Origin: Amphirosellinia nigrospora
Lineage: Eukaryota; Ascomycota; Sordariomycetes; Xylariales; Xylariaceae
Reading direction: 5' to 3'
DNA length: 64,000 nt
NCBI GenBank assembly: GCA_004123355.1
Contig: SCHM01000004.1
Location: 3,008,316-3,072,315, forward strand
Part shown: positions 51,507-62,672 of the stretch, piece after piece
How positions within the stretch are numbered: position 1 is the first letter of the stretch
Layout: each line of letters starts with the position of its first letter
Position numbers and translations under genes: made by a program
The notes under the pieces: model-generated
What the model saw: only the letters and a program-made list of their open reading frames with translations
What the model was told of the DNA's origin: nothing
Databases searched by the model: none

Positions 51507-51601
51507 ATTAATGACTTTGAATATTGCAGGGCGAGTATGAGGGTGGTAGGCGGGTGTCTGTTCTGCTAGAACGGGATTTGCACATCTTCAAGGACGGCAT
51601 C

Positions 51602-53387
51602 TCAACTATTTATCGTCATCACAAGCTTAAGATCACGAAGCTCTACTTTTTGTGAAGCACCGAGGATAGCTAGACGTGACATCGACCTTCCAGACAAGGA
51701 AATGCGCACCGGCTGCCCATCGGGTGAGTTCCATTCGCCCAGTCGCCCAGCCAGGTCCTCTATGATGTTACTTGAAGTTACAGCCATCTTGTGATGTTTG
51801 TTCAATAATCATGAAAGACATGCAGCCGCGCAGTGAGGTGAGTCTTATCAGAGATCCCTGTTCAAAGTGAGCCTTGCTGCTCGTGTGCTGCTGGTCGATA
51901 TCGGCCAATACTTATGCATGGGCCCCTGATTACCCCATCATCTGCCGTGCGACCGCATCGGCTATTGGCAATGGCGTCTTCGAATGACTTCTGTGCCAAG
52001 CCGCCGGGCGCCACCAAAACACTTTGACAGAATACGCAGTTATTGGCCATGGAAAGATCCGTCGCAAGTGGTCATCGTATGCCGTCCCCAGCGGTAGATA
52101 GATTCACGATATCAGCTTCCTATCCCGTACGGCAGCACCACGCTGGTGGAACACGTATATGTTCCTTGGCGCGCAAGGTGTATCATGATGTTGCATCTTG
52201 GACTAGAAGATTAGTTATGTTGCGGTTGAGCTCATTAGCGCCGCTTATAACTCTCGACCGTCTCGTGGTGTCTGTTGACGATCGCCTTCCCGATCGAGTA
52301 ATTCTTCAACTAGAATATCGGCTTCTGCCGGCCGGACAAGAACTTACCAAGGGATCAGTCAAGCTTGGGAGCCAATGTCTATATTTAGGGTTACGTTCTC
52401 TAGGTCCCTGAACTCTCTATGACTAAGGACTTTGACGTCGCATTGTAAATGCCATGCCGTTAAGCGCGCTGTATAGTATGCACGGTTTGCAAGACGTCAA
52501 TGTTACGAAGCGACTAATAGATGGCAATGAGTTATGTGATGTTCGATGAGCTCTTTGAGCTGCCGTAAAGTGCTTGAAATGCGAAGCTACATCCAATTCG
52601 TGGAATATTACAGGCGTCGGTAGGCGTAATCTTTTCATCTATAAGTTAGACTCACATGCTGATAATAGATTGCTTAGCTGAGACAAAGACGTACATGAGG
52701 TAAGCCGTCAGATAAGTGCCCAATCTACTTCCGTGGAGGTTATAGGCAAGGTTGTGTTATACTTTGCCAAGCACTACGAACCACCCCATTCAATTATAGG
52801 GGCTAACTGATGAGTTCATAATTGGGGTCTGGTAGATAACTTCCTCGGATCAGACCAGTTGGTGTCACAAGCGGCAACGTCGTAGGATGTTGGTTTATTG
52901 CAGTGCTGTCCGAAGCTTTACCGAATGTAGATTGAATGGCAGGAATGATATCTTCTAAATATCGTGCTATATCCATTCCAATCCTACTGCGTTTGGACTA
53001 TTGTGCGTCCGAGCATTCTTTTATGTCCGTTTGTTGCTGCGCTAGTCCAAGTGATGGTCTCGTCCTTGATTCTGAGCTTCGATGGATGCTCCTAAGTAGC
53101 CTCACTACGACTTCACTCCATCTCGTCTCTTTCAATGTGTCATCGCATTTTGTCGAATGTCCAACCAGACGATATCATAGTATGCGCGTGATGCTTGGCT
53201 CGTTCAAAGTAGTGTGCAGAGAACTCAGCCTTACTAGATAAGAATGCTGAATAATCGCATCTCTGGGAACTAGAATCCTGTTGCTGTGATCCTTTTGCTT
53301 GGCTGAATGAGGGGTTGATAACACGACAGTCAGACCCTGAACGGTCTTATTCCCAAGTTTGGGGAAGCAGCTAACATCGTCTCTCAA
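51602..53387 (-). CDS. Probable coding stretch in broken frames, unrecognised
   Basis: Minus-strand fragments read like protein but change frame often. From upstream to downstream they include DVSCFPKLGNKTVQGLTVVL, ARYLEDIIPAIQSTFGK, TPVIFHELDVASHFKHFTAA, ADILVEELLDREGDRQQTPR and NNCVFCQSVLVAPGGLAQKS. They lie in order on one strand, so one large gene or two adjacent genes are possible. No catalytic motif or known domain could be named. No start codon, intron set or stop is asserted. Decay and assembly error cannot be separated by eye. Confidence 0.3.
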
Positions 53388-54188
53388 GGTATTAGGATCA
53401 GATAGTTTTCATCAATGACAGCAGTGAATCCCCTTGTCCTGGATGATTAGCATGAAACACAACGGACTCAAGATTTCGCAATTCATTGCCTCGGAGTGCA
53501 GAAGCATACAACGCGTAAAATCAGAAACTGTCCTATCGTGACGCGCTATGACGCCTGAGGGAGCAAGGGTCTTCTTACCTATTTAGGAGCGTTCGTGGGC
53601 TTGTTGAACCCTGTGCAATGAAGGTAGCGGTACCAATGTTTTTTGGTATCCGGAACAGGGGTTATCCTCGAACCCACTCCAATAGCATAAACAACGTATC
53701 CAGTTGACATCTTTTGGGGGTTTCCGCAAGAGGTTTTCCGTGTGTCAAACAGCCGCCATATTCAAGTGTAAAGGTCAAAGCGTCCGACCAACTCCGAACA
53801 GCGCCCTCATTCCCCACGGTAGCAGTCGCTAACGTTGACCCAGTCTCACGGCCCGGACGTGGAAGGACTTGCATCGGCTCGCCTATCATTCTTGAATCGC
53901 ATTCTCTTTAGTAGGCATAATAACTATGACACATTCTCGGTAAGCTAAGATTTCCGGCTATTCAGATATTCGAATATCTGATTTACACCCAGCGTCATCT
54001 CCGACTTAGTTGCACCGGCCCGAGGTCAAAGTAAAACAAAAATCAAGTGCGGGTGGGTTAAAAGAGCCCAAGTAGTATGAACAGTTAACTTGGGCTCTAG
54101 CCGCTCTAGTGTCATCTGCGGCTAGTTAATTACATACCTAAAACTTAATGACGGGATAGGAAGTCTATACTAAACATTTATATATCCG
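53388..54188. other. Intergenic, nothing recognised
   Basis: Short frames without motifs. ATTCAGATATTCGAATATCTGAT near 53961 is a near-perfect short palindrome. The right edge is the 3' end of the transporter gene. Confidence 0.4.
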
Positions 54189-55765
54189 TTAGATCCTCGC
54201 AAAAAAGTTCCTGTTTGAACGGAAACGAACAAGCTCAACGAAGCCAGCTGCACCGAGAGCCAATGAACCCGCGTAAAACATCGCAGGACGATATGCCTTA
54301 AAGCCTGCATCTTGTCCGCCGTATGCCTCAAGTAAATATCCTGCAATAGGAGCTCCCTACGCATGGACGTGAGTAAAAGCTTCTGTGAATTCGGGTTCTT
54401 CGAAATCTTACCAAGAGATAGCCACCAGACCAGCTTGTCACTATCATGCCCATGGCGACAGTAACCCGGGCACTGCCAAAGCAGTTTCCTACCACTGTTG
54501 GCATAGTGGAGAAAAACCCGCCATTGGCCATTCCATTGACCACGCTGAAAACCGCGAGCGGCGCGAGGGTCGTAGATACAGGCCACACAGCAAGCATGCT
54601 GACTGCGGCCAGACTGAGCGCAAGGAATAGGGCATTAAGGGGGCCTATCTTATCACATAATATGCCACTGAAGACTCTTCCTATCGCTGATGCGAAGTTA
54701 AACCCGGCCAATAGACCGGCACCCGTAGTAGAGCTTAGGCCGATGGCGTTAGCGAAGAGGGGGATGAAGAATGGAGGAACGAGGAGCGGGAAGGTTCCTA
54801 TAGCTCCTGCAAGAAAAACAAACACGAAACTGAGGTTCTTGAATAGACGCCTAGGGACTTGTTAGTACTCGCATATGTGATTAGAGTTTAGGTGCTCGGA
54901 TGCATACCATTCAACAAATCCTCCTCTGCGGACGGTCGTGCGCTCTTTCAGGAACCAGGCCGCGGGTAGTCCAGTGGTAAGCGTACCGAGACCAAGAACG
55001 CGAAATGCCCAACCTGGGCCAGCGTTTCGAATCAAGGGGTCCAATACTAGGCTTAGAACGGCGCCTCCGAGGCCACCGCCAGCGAAGACAACGCCGTTGG
55101 CCAGGCCTCGCTTCTTGCTAAAATATTGGGCTGGTGTGCTTGAGGTGACCTAAAATTGCATTAGCAGTAAGATCACCATAGCAATGAGTGACATCTCAAA
55201 GATCTCAGACTCACTATGAATGTAAGCCTAAAGCTATGTTAGTAAGTGCATGAGGTTGGCTAGATTGGGTCCCCGACTTACCCAAACCCGAGTCCTAGCA
55301 ATACACCCTCCGTAATAAAGGCCAGGTACGCTGTTTACGGCAAAACCTGCCAAGATCTGGGCAAGTCCAATGAGGAAGATTCCCAACATGCCAGTGTACC
55401 GGACACCGATGATGCGCATGATACGAGAGTTTAGAGTAGCCACGGCTGCAAGCAACGTGGGACCGAGCGCTCCAACAAAGGATAGTGTTGCCGGCGATGA
55501 AAGGCCTCCTTCGACTAAAGCCCCTGAATTATTCCCCAGGCGTAACTTGTCCTATAGTCCACCATGACAAAACGGCGCAAGAAGCGACGACAACCCAGCC
55601 GTATCCGCCGTCGGGCACATCCGAATCGGCTAAGCGAGAAGCCTCAAGCACAGGATCAGAGCTTTCATTGTCGCTTTTTGGAGCTCCAATGGGCTCACGC
55701 TGTAGCGCCGTAAGTCTTCCACCCTCAAGCTCGATGGCTGTAGTAGTAGATGTTGTGGTAGCCAT
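54189..55765 (-). CDS. MFS transporter, monocarboxylate-porter type
   Basis: A major facilitator of the fungal monocarboxylate transporter-like group, about 450 residues. The N-terminal 45 residues are cytosolic, followed by DVPDGGYGWVVVASCAVLSWW, the DGGYGW motif diagnostic of this group. Further text includes LLAAVATLNSRIMRIIGVRY, GIFLIGLAQILAGFAV, QYFSKKRGLANGVVFAGGGL, GPGWAFRVLGLGTLTTGLPA, FANAIGLSSTTGAGLLAGFN, GRVFSGILCDKIGPLNALFL and GGYL, with the last helices in the final exon ending FRSNRNFFARI. Introns are visible near 55510, 55210-55290, 54850-54915 and 54358-54412. A frame change is likely near 55545. Cargo is not predictable; family members carry monocarboxylates, riboflavin or unknown acids. 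Confidence 0.85.
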
Positions 55766-56637
55766 TGTAAAAAAACGGCTACCCGGCAGTTACCGGCGTG
55801 CAGAACCTGGGCTGCGTAGACTCTCTGTCGGGTTATTTCTCGGGCTTTCGATATTGTGATCCAAAAAAAAAAAAATTTGGGAAAGGAAAGCTAAAATTCA
55901 AAGAATCCTCCTTACAAAATCATTTTTTATTGAAGCCCTTTCAAACGTCTCGAATCATAGGTCATTGATACGATATCGGTGGCTGATAATAGCTTCAGAG
56001 AGAAGTAACCCACCTAAAGGGCGCTCCATGACTGCGGCCCCTCAGCTCACTAGCTGCTAAACCTTGTTGGCCGCCGACTAGATGCATGCTTACAAATCCC
56101 TCATCTTTTTAAGCTCAAACTGTACCCAATTCCGCACGATGGCATAAATGAATGAAGGAAGGAAGAATGAACAGGGATGGGAAGAAATGCGTTCTGTATA
56201 CGTTTCGTGAATTAGCAAGGCATATTAGGACAAAATGAGACTCAAATTTCATACCATGACACTTGTGAACTTCATTGGCTGATCAAGGTTACATGCATAT
56301 TGTGCATACCGATACGATACCTGTAAGCCTACCTGGATTCGGGCTGGCGGCCAGTGATTAAATTCTTGTTGCATAGTACTAGGAAATAACCTTGAACCTG
56401 CTGTGTTGCTAGGTATGACGTTAGAAGTTAACATAGCCAGCTCTCATTGTAATACGCTAGGCAAACACAAAATTGAGCAAGAGCACGGACGTGAGACACT
56501 AGTATATTTCTCTCTCTATGGTTCGAAAAGTCGGCTCTCCCATTTCTCTCTTCAAAGGTTGGTTGAAGTGACATGCACCTAGTCAAGTACATGTTACACC
56601 TGTATTGTGTTATTATCTTCATTTACATCGCGGGTGG
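55766..56637. other. Transporter promoter and intergenic
   Basis: Contains the promoter of the transporter gene. A 12- to 13-base A run lies near 55862. No gene recognised. Confidence 0.4.
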
Positions 56638-57312
56638 TCATTGTTTTCGGGGGCGGCCGGCTCTTCCCTTCTCGGTCTCGTGGTGCTTCTCAAGTGCGGC
56701 CATAGTATCGAATGCCACACGGCACTGACACATCAACGGCGCTGTAGAGGTTTTGGCGGCGCAACACTTGCCATGGTGTCTCTTGAACTGGTCCCAGCGC
56801 TTAATTGTCTTGCCGCATCGGCATTGGAAACCTGGCGCGGGTTCAGTACTAGAACGCGTGTGCTTGCATACTGTTTTCCTATGCCGCAGGCGATCTCGTT
56901 TATGTGCAAAGGTTTTGCTGCAACCTGATTCACCCGGTAGTGCACATGGAAATCGCAGAGTACAAGATGCTCCGCCATCATTGTTCTTGAGTTTATGGTG
57001 AGCGATCAAGCGCGGCGGAGAAAAGGTACGGCCACAGTATTCGCAAGTTTTCACCTGCGGCCTCAGCAAGGGTATATCCCAACTAGGAATGGGTGGTTGT
57101 GAACCCGAGTTGTACACGGTAGTTGAGGAAGAGGGGGATGGACCCAATGACAATGAATCAGAAAAACACAAGTTATCGAAATTGAAACCCTCAAAGGGCG
57201 CAGGAATCAGGGCAAAGGGATCCTGCTCGCTGCTTTCGTGAAGAATCCCAGAGGATATCTCAAGATTTGGTAGATCCCACCCTAAATGAGAGAGCCGACT
57301 TTCGAACCACAA
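56638..57312 (-). CDS. C2H2-type zinc-finger protein with GRPRK tail
   Basis: The readable frame covers 224 residues. The first 85 are acidic and serine/proline rich (DSLSLGPSPSSSTTVYN), a possible activation region. Four cysteine/histidine clusters follow: CEYCGRTFSPPRLIAHH, CALPGESGCSKTFAHKRDRL with RHRKTVCKH, CRCGKTIKRWDQFKRHHGKC, and CQCRVAFDTMAALEKHH. Two of them have unusual C-x7-C or C-x-C spacing, so not all need be canonical fingers. The C-terminus GRAGRPRKQ resembles an AT-hook. A nuclear DNA-binding role is inferred. No ATG opens the frame at 57312. The coding frame stays open upstream to about 57385, so the true start probably lies in an upstream exon or behind a frame error. Confidence 0.7.
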   Translation of the reverse strand: MWFESRLSHLGWDLPNLEISSGILHESSEQDPFALIPAPFEGFNFDNLCFSDSLSLGPSPSSSTTVYNSGSQPPIPSWDIPLLRPQVKTCEYCGRTFSPPRLIAHHKLKNNDGGASCTLRFPCALPGESGCSKTFAHKRDRLRHRKTVCKHTRSSTEPAPGFQCRCGKTIKRWDQFKRHHGKCCAAKTSTAPLMCQCRVAFDTMAALEKHHETEKGRAGRPRKQ

Positions 57313-58353
57313 ATCGATTAACGTAATATCATGCTCGTAAGGTTGAATAGCGGATGCGCGGGACTTGAGTCCCGCGCAGTCTTGCCAGTTAGGTTATATT
57401 CTATCCGGTGCCCTAGCCCTTGAGCTCCGGGCTCCGGAGGTGTATTTGTAGGTACCCAAGATAGTAGAATATTGCTGTCAACGAGGTAAGTACAAAGGAA
57501 TAACTTTGATATTTCTACTCACTTTTAAAAATGTTGGGGATGCAAGTTACAGTCTAAAACGATTTAAGAGGGATGAAGGATTAGAGCATAAGGTCTGGAA
57601 CAAACAACACGGAGCGCCTTATATTTAGTGCTGAACAAAGTGAGACCGATGGGCTGATTTCGTGAGCCTATGGGAATGGGAGGGCCGTTTTTGACGACCA
57701 CTCAAGATGGAAGAAAGGTTGATTGGGTGAGTAGGCCTTGCGGCGAAGCAAGCTGAGCCCCCTGTAAGAATGGGCCAAATACTACCACCACTATACCTAT
57801 CAATCTGAAAGTGTGCGCGGTGATTGGTGTCTGCTTCGGGCTAATTTTTAAACCCAAACTTGCGATAACGGGCCTATACTCTCGACCACGCATGGTGCTC
57901 AAGCCTGACAGAGACCTAGGATCGCGATACTCATGTCGTTGGATATATCCTGCCAGCTGAGTGCATGCATAACATTTCTATTCTTCATCGAGCTCGACAC
58001 CTGGCCCATGGGCCAAATTCTCAATCCAGTGATAAAGTTGATGGCCGAGAGGGCCGATTTTTTTTTCAAGTTGCGAAAACATAGTAGGAACTGGACAATG
58101 AGCTCGGTCCCTAAGCCTGGAGGATAATCATAGGGACTATAATAGCGAATCTCGAATATATAATAGACAGTTGCCCGTGATGAATGATATTAAGGCGCAT
58201 CGTCAAAGGCAAACTAATTACTCGTCTTACATTTATTTAGCTGTCACCTATTCTCAGCATCTAGTTTTAGACATATCTTAACCCTAGGATCATCCCTCAA
58301 CTTCAACGAAGACAGAATCGTATTTCATATCTTACCTTTCAAGAACTATTACT
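57313..58353. other. Intergenic, upstream of the zinc-finger gene
   Basis: The left 70 bases are probably coding for the zinc-finger protein on the minus strand. They include a perfect 9-bp inverted repeat (GCGCGGGAC, four-base loop) near 57354-57375. The rest shows no gene. Confidence 0.35.
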
Positions 58354-58608
58354 ATGCCACCGACCGATAAGATCAACAGTAACCTGATAGACATACCACG
58401 CTCAAGGGCTACAATGTCTAAATCATCCCCGTCGTCGCAACAGGGTAGTAGCCCAATGGATCGTTGGCTCAGCCAAGAAAGGAGTGAAGAGCCATGGAAT
58501 AACATCGGCGTGGTTGGCGTAGGGCACTCCCAGAAATATACAGTCGGCATTCGCACTGAAACTGAAGGTGCAATTCGGGGATCCTCGGGTAGCAAGACAT
58601 CAAAATGA
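58354..58608 (+). CDS. Possible small hydrophilic protein, 84 residues
   Basis: The ATG frame encodes a hydrophilic, serine-rich peptide (MPPTDKINSNLIDIPRSR) with a tryptophan-containing middle (MDRWLSQERSEEPWNNIG) and a lysine-ending tail. It is preceded by a CT-rich leader and adenines before the ATG, as in expressed small fungal genes. No domain is recognised, and no signal peptide is present. The residue pattern looks less random than neighbouring frames. It could be a stress- or conidiation-type small protein, but that is a guess. Confidence 0.4.
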   Translation: MPPTDKINSNLIDIPRSRATMSKSSPSSQQGSSPMDRWLSQERSEEPWNNIGVVGVGHSQKYTVGIRTETEGAIRGSSGSKTSK

Positions 58609-61600
58609 TAGCTGTGAACGGTGAGTATATATTTCAACTCCACTGAGCGACCTTGCTCACGTCGTTAACGAATTTAATCTCTAATTTTTACAATCTAGTC
58701 TAAAACACTATATGCAAGGTCATGCTTTATGGGGGTTCAGAGTAATGGATTGCCAGGGATGACTTAAAACTAGGCAAAGCGTACATGTGGTGAAGCTATA
58801 TTAGAATGTTAGCTAATATATGTTGTGAGAAAGTCGAAAGCACTTGATATCCTGCTACCTACCGTGATAAGAGTCATACCATAAAAAATATCGTCTATGT
58901 ATAGCAGATCTGACTTACATTATCGAATAATTGTATTTAATATGTAATTGGAACATACAAACACGGTCATGGATATAACTCTGGGTTTACATGAAAGTTA
59001 TGCAAAATCGGTGCTTAGCTACTATGTAGGCACAATGCTACGTGCAAGGTGACCCAAAATTAGCCACCTTAGTGTGGATACTAAAAATAATCTCTCTACG
59101 GGCTGTTCGGGACATATATGCGTTTTGTGTGGTAATGGTTAATAATTTGCCTAGTGCTGAACATTATGGTGATGCTTTTGATCATGGAAGTTGGGACAAG
59201 TGGACTCCGGATGATCTATAGTCCCTTCAATTGTCTACCTATACAGGGCTTCGCCTTGGTCAAAGAGTGAGATGCCATGATTCTAGGAGCTACACACACC
59301 TTCAAAATAGGTAGTTTCCCAGATTCCCCATATGGAAATTGAAAGTAAACTATCTGAAACAGCACAACTTAGAAAGTTGTTGTAGCAACTCGATGGGATT
59401 TATTGTATACTCGCTCCTTTCAGATAAAACTGACAGGAATACAATTTTCGCAAGTGTAACATAGACAATCCACATAGGTACAGAACCATAGCCCCTTCCT
59501 TGAGAGCCGAGACGATAGGAAGAGATAGAAGGGGTATTAGTCAATATAACTTCGCGTAGTACTGACCTTGCTCGCGGAGCCTAGGACCAGAGGTCTAAAT
59601 GCCCTCGAATTCTGTTTATGAACAGGGGGCTTTACGCGTAGCTAAATTAAGTTAGAAAGAGGAAAACAGAGACTCTATAGACGCAAAAGAGATTACTAGC
59701 CGAAATAAAATATCGAGTTTCAAGCACTTGAGCACAATCCCTTCTCACAGTATGTGACAGCAGTGCGGTTAAATGTGCGTGAGGAAGGTTAATAAATTAC
59801 TGATCCCCTTGGTATATCAAATAACCTACCCCTATTAGCCAACTTGCTTGAACTATCCACCTATTTTGATCACTTTAGCCATCATATTATTGGGAATGAT
59901 CTAACTCAAAAAGGATCTGAATCTACAAGATTGATCCCGAATAATGTAGGAAGAAAAAGATACCTAGCAATCGGAACTTCTATCTCTGTAGGTATGAAGC
60001 CTAGAATATATCCCGAGTGCTTAATCACAGGAGGATTTTTAAAAACATGTTACTAGATTAGCCCGTTATACAGCACTTTTGGAGTGTCATGACACTGATA
60101 TATAGAGTTCCCCATTCCTAAAGGCTCCAAAGTCACTCGTCCCAGCTTCATGACCGATGCCGTTAGGAATGTGAGTGGTTAGATGTGTGCTTGTATTTTT
60201 AACTCCGATTCCAAGAGTGGCAAGATCTAGATTGGTGCGTCTGATCTCTCGAAATACAATCTCTTTGAACCCTATCATTTAGGCAACCATCTATCATTCA
60301 TTGTCCTGTGGGGTGGTTACACTGGACTTATCCAGTCCTTCTGAATATGGGTGTTTCAGAAACCCCTTAAATCAAAAATCGTATTATCATTCTATTGCTA
60401 ACAATTCAACCTCCTGACGACAAACCAGTCTATTAGGCGTGAACTCTGCCCAAACTTTAAGAATCTAGTCATTATCAAATTATTACTACGAAGCTTTTAT
60501 GTAAAAGAGAAGTGTGGAGGCATCTTTTCCCCTAGGTAAATGTACTTGATATATGACAGGACTGCTTGGCTATGGAATATGCACCCCTTAGCATGTAGTA
60601 TGGCACCACTTTAGTATAACAAAGAGGCAGTATGTGGATATATAACTAGAACTAACGTGCGATGGTGTTTGGACCCCTTCAGCATCAATGATGGTCTTCA
60701 TCTACACTTCCCATACCTTGTAGTTGACTCCTCACTGAGATCCTGACAAGGTGGAGCTAATGATATTACTTGGTAGTCCGAGAATCCGACCTGGTCGAGA
60801 GGCATAGGCACTCCGATTATGATGGCCAACAGATGGATTTGTCAAAAATTGACACCGAATATAGAAAAACCCCTAGACGACTGTACGAGCGATGTTGCTG
60901 ATAAGGATGAATGAGCCTGCCAATCCCGATATATTGTAGAGATAACTGACCATCGTCTTAACTTCTGTCAACACAACAAATGTCGATGCGCCATTTTCAA
61001 GTTGTGTACCTACGTACTCAAGTATAGAGCGATTTAGTATAGGACCGACTAGGGATTGTATTCGTTCAGATATTTAATCAAATTACCTGATTGAGACAAG
61101 TCGTCCACTGGTAGGTATTGTCCACAAGAACCAGGAGGTCTAGCTTGCGAACCCCAGTCCACGCACCCCAAAGCTTGGCACGTCACGGTACATAGCAAAC
61201 CCTACCCAGATCGTTGGTACTTTATATACAACGTCAGTTATCAGTCAAAGCTTAAAACTTTCTTCAGATCCGGGGGATGCATAACACTCTATCAAGTAGG
61301 TATTGCATTGTGAGTTAGGATACGGGACGCCTCGGACCCGGATTTTATGCGCGCGCGCGAAAACTGCTATGGCATTTCTAGTTGACGTCAGCATTTTCTC
61401 GTGTTCGAATGGTTGGGTCGTCGTCAGCTTAATGCCAGGTCTTGACTGAATTGGGACCCATGGAGGCTGTGCATAAGACTTGCTGCAGGACTGCACTGCC
61501 TCGTTGTCAGGTACTGTAGTAAGTAGTACGATCAATTTGCTTTATTACAGTACAGCCTGCTACAGGATATCTACTGGTAAGTGGTGAAGCAGCAACAACA

Positions 61601-62672
61601 TGTCGTACTGCTACATAGTAATACTACTTATATCTCCCCCAAAATTTTTGTTTTTTTTTGTTTTTGTTTATGTTCGAATATCTACAATTGTGACATATCG
61701 TACTACTCTGACATTTGTGTAGGTTACCTGTCGAGCTCTTTTAAGTGTGGCAACTTGAACTCTATCATGACGCCTTGCACCACTTACTTCCCAGGCCCGC
61801 ACTCTACCTGATACCTTTTCATTTGTACTCGGCAACAATGCCACCTGAAACCTGAAACTCTTTTTATTAGCTATATTGAAACACCGCGTTCTTTGTAACG
61901 CAGACGGGCTCAAGAACAGCAAATACTGCTAACGGTAGTGTACGGCGAGTGATGGTCTTATCCTCATCGGGTAGGTCGACTACAAAGAGAATCCTAGTTG
62001 TCCAATTTCAATTATTCGGCTGCCTAATCGACAGTCGATCACGACCTGGACAGGAACCGCCGGCACCCTATTGGTACGTAGCACGGGTACTAGCAGGGGG
62101 GCTTTGGGCATTGGCAGGTGTAAGGTGCGCTAGTAAACAAATAAGTACTCCCGTACCGCCCACCCATTCGGTTGGCCTGGCGTGCTGCGTGATGTGGTCA
62201 CGGTGAGCCATTAGCATTAGCATTAGCATTCCCTTGCCAGGCCCGTCCCTTTCGACTAAGCAAAATAAGCCTGGTATTCCGTCACTCCCGGTTTCTGTCA
62301 ACACCAACCAAACTATGCCGTAGCGCAGATGTCATTCGCTTTTCCTCCTCCATTTCCTGCCACGGCCCCGAATCGCTCGAAACCGCACTCGATAGCTTCC
62401 CATTCGGCTCTGGACGCGATCAACCAGTTTTCCCGCTGAAGCCGGATTCGAATCCGTTTCTAGACCCATCCGACCGCGCTGCGCCGCCCCGTCACCGCAT
62501 CTTGGCCGATACAGTAGAGGACGTACCGACGGCATCAATCGGCTTGAGTTGGACGACTGTCTGGAGTCGATTCGAGATTCGAGATTCGCGCTTTGCGCAT
62601 GCATACGCCCGCCTGCGTGGCCCCTCGCCTATCCGCTGCGCAACGGCGTCGCTCTAACGACCCGTCTTCAGC
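58609..62672. other. Gene-poor stretch of 4 kb
   Basis: No gene is supported. Composition is somewhat AT-richer than the housekeeping part, with many C/T-type degenerate words. A diverged repeat lies at 59668-59765. The last few hundred bases are GC-rich and must contain the promoter of the FLC-like gene. A three-fold ATTAGC repeat occurs near 62212-62230, and an alternating GC tract lies near 61350. Confidence 0.4.
59668..59765. repeat. Diverged dispersed repeat, copy 2
   Basis: Partner of 22783-22864 (see that entry). This copy contains GATTACTAGCCGAAAT and TTTCAAGCACTTGAGCACAA. The two lie about 37 kb apart and no full element boundary is visible in either. Confidence 0.45.

Noticed and set aside
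57354-57375. Perfect 9-bp hairpin with loop TCAA on the minus strand, resembling the anticodon arm of tRNA-Leu(CAA)
   Set aside because: No D-arm, T-arm or acceptor stem could be paired around it, and the same bases lie in an open frame continuing the zinc-finger gene.
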